In this document: in pieces, positions 57,136 through 64,000 of the stretch
Position numbering within the stretch: the first letter of the stretch is position 1
Layout of the letters: each line of letters starts with the position of its first letter
From: Triglochin maritima
Lineage: Eukaryota; Streptophyta; Magnoliopsida; Alismatales; Juncaginaceae
NCBI GenBank assembly: GCA_963682175.1
Contig: OY821787.1
Coordinates: 13,618,501-13,682,500 of the forward strand
Direction: 5' to 3'
DNA length: 64,000 nucleotides
The notes under the pieces: model-generated
Told to the model about the DNA's origin: nothing
Databases searched by the model: none
What the model saw: the letters and a program-made list of their open reading frames with translations, nothing else
Translations under genes and position numbers: made by a program

Positions 57136-59470
57136 TCAAAATGGTGGTCATAATAATATTATCATGTATCTTCGGGTATTTCGTGTACATGAATTGGAGA
57201 TACAAAAATTTCTTGTGTCTGATATATGGTACACAAACACGACACCAAAACTCCCAATCCAAATACTATTTTTTGTGTTTCGTATTTCGTGTCAAATTGT
57301 GAGGCATAATGTTGTCTCACGCTTACATATCTAAGTTACACACAGCTCACAACTTTTTCTTTGCTTGATGTTCAGTTTCACTGGCTGATCACATGCAACC
57401 CGGCGAATCAATTACGTGAAGTAAAAGAATTGTCGACATGATATGTTGTAAAGCAACATCTCTCGTCCACGGCTTGTGATTCACACCACAGGAAAGTTCA
57501 TGAATCGTGATAACTAAATTCACTCACACCTAATTATTATTACTATAAATGAATATAAATATGTAGAAGGACGAAGGTTCATGATATAATCTTTGTCACT
57601 AATTTTTCTAGTCTACTGAAATATTTTTTCCTCTATTTTTTGGAAAAAGGCTTTAAGAGTTCATTAGTAGCGTTTCTTGAAAAATAATTTCTTCTAAATA
57701 AGAAATCCACCGTTCAAGATACTTACTTTTTCTGAACTTCTTGGCTAGGTGGCGATACCAAGTAAAGAACAACGGTCAGGTCACAAACTCACGATCCTTT
57801 CGAATCTTAGAACTACGTCGACTTAGTTAGTGTTATTGATTTCCCCCCTAGTATTAACGTTAACCTTACGGAATTTTGACCCTTCAATTTAAAACTATGA
57901 TTGTGAGTGTGATGTTTTAAAGTTCAAAAGATTAGCATTAATAAGAAATCAGATCCCAACACATGATTTACATGATTGGATTTAATATAAAAAATACATA
58001 GTTCTTCGAAAACTTTTTTTATCTTTTCATAAATTGGATGGTATGGATAGCCATTATAAGACACACTACATCACCTACTTCGTGAAATGGAATTCTCAAA
58101 ATCACATTAGGTGAATTATAATCTTCTCCTTCTTTCCCCCAAGTGATACCTTATTTGAATGTACATTTGCTTACTTCTCGCATTTTTTCATTATTACGGT
58201 TGTTTGCCTTTTTTATTTTGTTGGAATAGCTGGTTGATACTCCATACGGTTTAAAATGGTCAAGTTGCATGTTCAGCTTTAGACATACTAATTGGTATTC
58301 TAGATATATATATATAGTTTAGAAAACCTCTGAAATCGGAAAAGTTTTCAGATAACGGTGTAATAATTGCTTCCTTCAATTATTTGTCCTTACTAGTAAC
58401 TTAAAAATGCTTAAGTTGGCGTTTTCGGCAACTACCTGCAAGGCTGTAAGATTGCTTTCTCAGCGCCAATCGCGAAGATATCTTAGTTTATAAAACATGC
58501 AAGCAACGTTGCGCAATGATCACTTATATGAACGCATGATTCACGAGCTTGTTGGAATTTATGGGTTTTTTTTTATAGAGTGGCCCTTATGGTTTGTTGT
58601 AGCTCTAATTTTTGAAGAATAACGTGATAGTTTAAGACACGGGTTTTTATATAAATTTTGACGGTTCGCATTCTAACCGTTTGGATGCCAAAATTTCTTT
58701 TCAATTTTCGATGTCTAATCACGATGAAAAGACGCATTAGCCATTCCCTTCAGGTTATAATAAATTTTGATTAAAAATTTTGGTTTTCTATTGAATAGAA
58801 TAGACTAAGGTGTGGTTTTCAATTTAGGGTTTTCAATTTTGGTTTTTATAATATATTTTGGAGAGACGTGGATTTCGGGTCGGTGTCAAGAGGAAGTTGG
58901 AATTAAGTGGGTAAATTAGTTTCTAACAAAGACATTCAACGAAATAACCTGATAAAACCACTGACAAAATATATAATTGTACAACAAATGATGTGGAAAC
59001 AGCAAACCTTTTACGTAGGTCCCACCGAAAAAGTCTCACCCAACCAAAAACTTGAAAAACTAACTTTCTTAGCCTTTGAAACACAATGTTAAATGCCAAA
59101 AAATGGGTATATTGTTTTAGGAAAACTAGGTTTATAATTTATATTTGGATGTCCAAAAACCAAAAAACGGAGCTTTATAAAAAACCGTGTTCATTTTTAA
59201 ACCACCCAAGGTATCAGTTGTGTAGTCTTATATGATAGATGAACAAACGTTTGAAACTAAAATTTTCACAAGAAAAACTTAAAAAAAAGATTCGCAAGCA
59301 AATTACAAGTTACGAGTACCTTTTTTCCAAATGTTATCAAAATAGATTTGATTCAAGAACTCAAACTCCTAAGGAATGCCATAATATATATCGTGAAAAT
59401 ATTCACGGGCAAAATGTTGTTTCCTTCTTGCTTTTCAAAAAAAAATTAATATATTTTTCATTCTGCCAAA
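57136..59470. other. No gene or recognised repeat seen
   Basis: AT-rich sequence without a convincing frame, RNA gene or relation to other parts of the window. Short frames near 58907 and 59239 have no motif or context. It may be genomic spacer or ancient, unrecognisable transposon DNA. Confidence 0.5.
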
Positions 59471-59489
59471 GGTTCTTTTGAGTACAGAT

Positions 59490-59640
59490 GAAACTAGACC
59501 TGAGACTCGTGTCAGGGCGTGTCGTGCCGGCACGACGGTCGGACCCTGGGTCCGCCATAGGCCAGCCCTGGCCAAATTCTGGGGCATCAGGTCATGTTTT
59601 TTTGGGACAGGTCGGGTCGGGTTTTGATATTTCGGTCGTT
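59490..59640. repeat. GC-rich palindromic patch
   Basis: Local GC peak containing the perfect palindrome GTCGTGCCGGCACGAC and GGTCGGGTCGGG-type repeats. Such patches are common in subterminal regions of hAT elements, and a hAT transposase remnant starts about 550 bases to the right, but no inverted partner was found. Confidence 0.35.
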
Positions 59641-60189
59641 TTTTTAATTTGAAGTATGTATACAATTACAATTGAATTAACACACACAAACACAATTTGT
59701 TTTTCTCCAAAATACTAATTTATTAATAACTGTTGACTCAAATCGAGAAACGATATATATATCATAATTGGTTACATATGAAAAAAGTCCGGAGGCTAGC
59801 TAAACCTAATGAGTAATGAAAAAAACCTAAGGGGTATTAGGAAACAATTACTCCTTAAACACAATGGTTTAGCTAATTCGTCTGCAACGTTCATCTAATT
59901 ATTCAGACATACGCTCATCTCGATTGACTTGTCAGACAAATTTTGCCTCTTGTCAGTCAAGACACATTATCATGCGCTAAATGCAGACTTCGACACCATA
60001 GTTGACGCTGGATAACATAACAAGTCTCGTGCCATCAATGAGACCAGTGGAAACCCACCTGAGTTCTTTCTCCACCGGTCTAAAACATCAAAATGTTTTA
60101 TTTCAGCAGTAGTGAAGTACATTTTCAGTATTTAAATATCCGATTAATTCATTTTATGTTTCATTTTGCATTAATTTTAATTTTTTTGA

Positions 60190-61760
60190 CTTAACCAATT
60201 CTATTTGGAGTCGTCATCATCTAGATCCATTGCAGTTGCAGGTGGTTGTGATGATGAACTAGCAATATTTGAACTCATTTGATTTATATTATGTAGTCTT
60301 TCATATTCTTCAAAATACCTTTTTAACAAAGACTTATAATTATCTACATGTTTTTTGAAATTTTCAAAATTCATATTTTCAAAAAAAATCAAAAAAAAGT
60401 TGTAAACCACTAATTTTAAATCTAGGACCCATAATAAAAGTAAAACAAAAACTAAATGTAAGAGGATTCTAATATTTATTAAATTTATCCTCCAACACAT
60501 TTAAAATTTCAAAGAACCTACCAATTGACTATGTTTCGCAAATACTCTAGTAATTGTAAGTATGAAATATATTAGAGTTGGAGTAATATTGTCCATTTAA
60601 TCTAATAATGAATGTGAAAAAAATGTTTTAAAAAATCTAACAATTTTACAATTTTCCCAATATATGGGGTTAACATGTACTCATTTTGTTTTTCATTATA
60701 AAATTATTATAATTGCAAAATTATAAAGAGAACAACATTTTAACATGTCATACGTAAAATTTCATCTATGGGAACATCTAATTTTAAACTTCTTAGGTTT
60801 AACATGATTATATACACAAAATTCTCTAAAATCTTGATATCTAGATGTTCCATAGGCAATTGCATTTCTAACATTTTCTAAGTAATGTTAAATTATTTTA
60901 CGTTCATCTTGTACTACCAAGTTCAAAGTATGACAAAAACAACTGATATGAAAGAGTAAACCATCTACAGGTTGATGACAATAATTTATAACCATTTTTA
61001 TTGACGAACTGTTATTAGTAGCATTATCAAATGCAATTACACAAACGTTGTTTTCAATATTATTAGCTACCATGACATATTTAATATGATAAAATATAAC
61101 CTTGGTAGTGTGTGAATGCAAAATAGGTAAAAAGAAATAATTTTTTTATTTAAACATCATAAATCATTTAGATAATGAGCAGTTACGCAACAATAAGAAT
61201 AATTATTTGGACCGGTCGAAACATCACTAGTTAATGCTACCTTATTGTTCATTGAAGAAAAATAGCTAATCATGCTTTTTTTTCCTTTACTGAATTTATC
61301 AATTATGACATTTTAAGTGTTTTTTTCTATAAAATGGTTCAAATTGCTGATTATGATAGAGAATTGCTTCCTTAAGGCATTTAGATTAACATATGCTAAA
61401 TTGTCGTTCATCTCTAATTATGAAATCAACAATTATCTCTCTACATTTAATTAAACAATATTTTCAGAAAATTAAAGTTTCACTAGTTGTGTCTAAACTA
61501 ATTAACGTGAATCCACTACCGATGATGCATGCTTATTTTTATGTGATAATAAATATTTACTTAGATGACTGGTTCCTCCACTTGACTTAACCGAAAGGTC
61601 TTTACAACGTGCATTACAAATAGCAATTGACTTACCCTCACTAGTTTGTCTTTCTTCAAAATCATCTCATACTTTGCTAGTTCTTTTTCTAATACTTCTA
61701 CCCTTAGGTCTAGGTGGATTAAGAGGATGGAGGTTATTATTATCTTCAGATTCAGATGTT
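60190..61760 (-). pseudogene. Decayed hAT transposase
   Basis: Leftward order: BED-type zinc finger region with RKRTSKV, a stop where tryptophan is expected (TGG to TGA, about 61651), ICNARC and SSGGTSHL (61740-61520); a long decayed stretch; the catalytic region with IAFDNATNN and HISCFCHTLNLVVQD (61121-60888); and a C-terminal part with FENFKKHVDNYKSLLKRYFEEYERLHNINQ and a serine/acidic tail (60410-60201). These are landmarks of Ac/RICESLEEPER-like hAT transposases. Many stops and shifts. It is unrelated in position to the 668-bp MITE, though both are hAT. Confidence 0.78.
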
Positions 61761-62499
61761 AAAGTCAAGGAAAGTAGTAAAAATGCAAACAAAAATTGAT
61801 TTTTTTTTCATAAATGAGAAAGTCATGATGATGATTAATGAACTGAAATTAACTACTAAAAGAATTAGAAAATCTAGGGAAATGAAGAGCGGAGGAGTTG
61901 CAAAATCAGCGGTCAGCGGTTTGCTTGTAGTTTTAGGCTTCACATTTTAGCTCAAATTCGACACATTTCCAACAAAATCATAGCAAATAGAGAGAAGACT
62001 TGGAGAGATTTAGAAGAAAAGTGAAGAGTTAGAAGGTTTGATGTGAAGAAAATGAGAGAGGTTGGAAGTTTATATAGAACGAGGAGGGTTGTTTAGTAAA
62101 TAAATAAAAAATTGCTCCCAAATCCGAGGTCCAGAAAACTTCGGAATTTCCATTTTAAAAAAAAAATTCCGGCACATTTGCTCTTGTGCCCCCAACTTGG
62201 ATGCAAATGCTTTCCACTTTTTGGTTAGTAGCGTAAATAAATAACTGAATTGCTAAGCATCGCCCCAAAATTACTTAAATTGCCCCTTGAAATTACCATT
62301 TTGCCCTTCTCTCATTTCTACTGCTATAACGCGACATTTTACCCTCCTATCACACATCTCTCTTCATATTCCTCTTATAATCATAAAAAATAATGTTTTG
62401 GAGGTCAGTAATGAACCAACAAACGCCCCAGTGTACTCGAATCTGGTAAAATATTTAACATCTTTTTAATAAAAAAATAATAAATAATAATAATAAATT

Positions 62500-62730
62500 A
62501 CGGGCGTCCGACGGAGCCGCCCCTACGTAGGAGGGGGCGTTTGGCTAAGACGCCTCCCCCATGGGGGAGGCGTTTTACCCAGACGCCTTACCCATCGGGT
62601 AGGCGTTTTACCCAGACGCTCTGCCCTTGGGACAAGGGTCTGTGTACGACGCCTCCCCAATTGGGGAGGCGTCTTAGCCAGACGCCCCTCCTACGTGGGG
62701 GCGGCTCCGTCGGACGCCCGTAATTTTTTA
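62500..62730. repeat. Palindrome array 1 within a larger inverted repeat
   Basis: Successive hairpins 62549-62574, 62582-62607 and 62648-62673 (the last a perfect 26-bp palindrome), each with GACGCC...GGCGT(C/T) stems but different inner bases that still pair (CCCCC/GGGGG, TTACCC/GGGTAG, TCCCC/GGGGA). The whole set is enclosed by inverted arms carrying ATTACGGGCGTCCGACGG (near 62498 and 62725). Confidence 0.8.
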
Positions 62731-63200
62731 TTATTTTTTATTATTTTTTTAAAAAGATAATTGATTATAAATTTAGATAATTGTTAAATTTATTAATTAA
62801 TAAGTTAATAATTACTATATTCGGATGACCAATACCCCTTCGGTACACCGAAAATTCAAAAATTTCCAGATCCAACAATTTCAAAATCCAAAAAAATTCC
62901 AGGGGGCGCTGCCCCCTTGCCACCCCCGCCACCTCACCGGCGAGGTGGAATGCCGCTCGCTCACCGGGGAGCGAGACCCCCGAACGACCTGTCGATGTGG
63001 TATTTGTAAATCAGGATGTTTTACCACCGGGGGATTTTGGAACTTAAAAAATGTTGGATCTGGAATTTTTTTGAATCTTCATCACTTGCAAAAAAACTCA
63101 TTGTAATCCGACCGGTTTCCACCGAAAACTTGCAAAGAAACGTCAAATAATTTGAGATAACACACCGTATAATTTTAATTTGACAAAAAAATTAAAAAAA

Positions 63201-63421
63201 CGGCACGTCTGGCTAAGACGTCTGTACCATCGTGGCGGCGTCTGGCTAAGACGTCTCGACCATGGTTGAGGCGTCTTAGCGAGACGCTTACACCATGGTA
63301 TAGGCGTCTGGCTAAGACGCCTGCACCATCGTGGAGGCGTCTGGCTAAGACGCCTCAACCATGGTGGAGGCGTCTTAGCCAGACGCCTCCACGATGGTGC
63401 AGGCGTCTTAGCCAGACGCCA
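63201..63421. repeat. Palindrome array 2
   Basis: About six and a half units of ~33 bases alternating a GGCGTCTGGCTAAGACGCC stem unit with 14-base cores such as TGCACCATCGTGGA. The right part, 63303-63420, is a near-perfect 118-bp palindrome centred on ACCATGGT. Confidence 0.8.
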
Positions 63422-63780
63422 GAGTCGGAAAAAAAATCCGTCTCCGTTACTTCGCCTGATGTAGGTGTTTCACCAGACATTTTCGTGCTGTTGGTACTAT
63501 GAATGTTAGTAAAACTGAGTCAAAAACCTTGTTTGAAGACACGGGACGATATGGGTATTAAATATATTGTTAAGGGCAATTTGGTAATTTCAAGGGGCAA
63601 TTTAAGTAGTTTTGGGGCGACGTTTAGTAGTTCCCATAAATAATTGATATCAGATCTGACAATTATGATATTAAACTCCAATATATGATATATATATATA
63701 TACATGCATTTGTCGTTCTTATTGTCTGGGTACTGCACCAAATCCAAAGTTTTGTATTTCGGGAAGTCTCAACGGATGAG

Positions 63781-63922
63781 ACATCGGCTCCTCTACCATT
63801 CTCCAATCCAAACATCTCCATGGTGAGGGTGAGGGAGCAGCTTCGTGATGGGAGCTGGATTCATATGGGAACCTGCACAGGATGGAGATGTTTGGATTCA
63901 TTAATGGTAGAGGAGCCGATGT
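63781..63922. repeat. Inverted repeat with 40-bp arms
   Basis: Arms 63781-63820 and 63883-63922 are inverted copies with 36 of 40 positions matching (ACATCGGCTCCTCTACCATT at the outer end). The 62-base middle has no frame. It could be the end of a transposon continuing beyond the window. Confidence 0.6.
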
Positions 63923-64000
63923 TTGGATTCATTATACATAAGCTATGCCCTATGTCTATTTTCATACCTATATTTTGGGTGTATGCAGTTACAAATAGTA

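Larger units (their letters stand above)
62235..63645. mobile_element. Inverted-repeat element with internal palindrome arrays (~1.4 kb)
   Basis: The left end (62250-62312) and inverted right end (63572-63640) share CGCCCCAAAA(T/C)TACTTAAA and TTGCCCCTTGAAATTACC, about 65 bases. Inside, nearly symmetrically placed, are two GC-rich palindrome arrays (62500-62730, 63201-63421). The ends resemble the edges of the repeats at 11320 and 57045. No transposase; likely a non-autonomous DNA transposon of unknown superfamily. A/T-rich flanks hide the target duplication. Confidence 0.6.

Noticed and set aside
62541..63502. Open frames with repeated RRL(S/A)(Q/K)TP peptides on both strands of the palindrome arrays
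   Set aside because: They exist because ~33-bp units keep frame on both strands; no start context, no homology, and the same peptide appears in opposite directions. Treated as repeat DNA.

Overview
This window is repeat-dense DNA from a flowering plant. The evidence is plant retrotransposon lineages (Athila-like Ty3/gypsy elements primed by tRNA-Asp, a Tekay/Del-like chromovirus, a Copia element), a MuDR/FAR1-type MULE, hAT elements, AT-rich spacers and plant-style introns. The species cannot be named from sequence alone. Nothing here looks like a conserved host gene. The setting resembles heterochromatin with transposons nested inside transposons.

Layout. 1-8521 is the body and 3' LTR of Athila-like element A1, with a solo LTR nested at 4923-6314. 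A1 sits inside an older, inverted LTR whose remainder is 8522-9668. 9669-11881 holds two minisatellites and a hairpin-bearing repeat. 11882-55356 appears to be one old Athila-like element (B): LTRs at both ends, TTGAC target duplications outside them, and about 34 kb of later insertions between its two halves. Those insertions are, in order: a Copia-type solo LTR (13848-14896); unassigned DNA (15409-17021); a MuDR-like MULE (17022-30978) carrying a five-exon passenger gene and a broken FAR1/MULE transposase, itself split by element A2 (22057-29390); a Copia pol fragment (31140-33600); a Tekay-like pol fragment (33602-45440), split by the young element A3 (34440-43360); and a truncated element A4 (45465-49814). 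A 668-bp hAT MITE lies in B's gag. After 55356 come a FAR1 fragment, an inverted Copia LTR piece, a second hairpin repeat, featureless DNA, a decayed hAT transposase, and a 1.4-kb inverted-repeat element with two arrays of GC-rich palindromes.

How the pieces work together. A1, A2 and A3 have LTRs, a tRNA-Asp primer site and a polypurine tract, but encode at most gag plus protease, or a zinc-knuckle protein only. None has reverse transcriptase, RNase H or integrase, so they must borrow enzymes from a full Athila. Element B shows how such a form can arise: its frame enters the start of the RT domain and then jumps straight to the 3' untranslated region. A3 is the freshest copy (LTRs about 99.7% alike, intact 1044-codon gag-protease frame, GTCGC target duplication). 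The MULE has the MuDR plan of two convergent genes, each starting near one terminal inverted repeat. A1, A3 and others share short palindromes upstream of the TATA box and again in the leader, plus a conserved leader stem-loop.

All homology calls rest on motif recognition by eye, without database searches or alignments. Boundaries fixed by LTR ends and target duplications are the most reliable.
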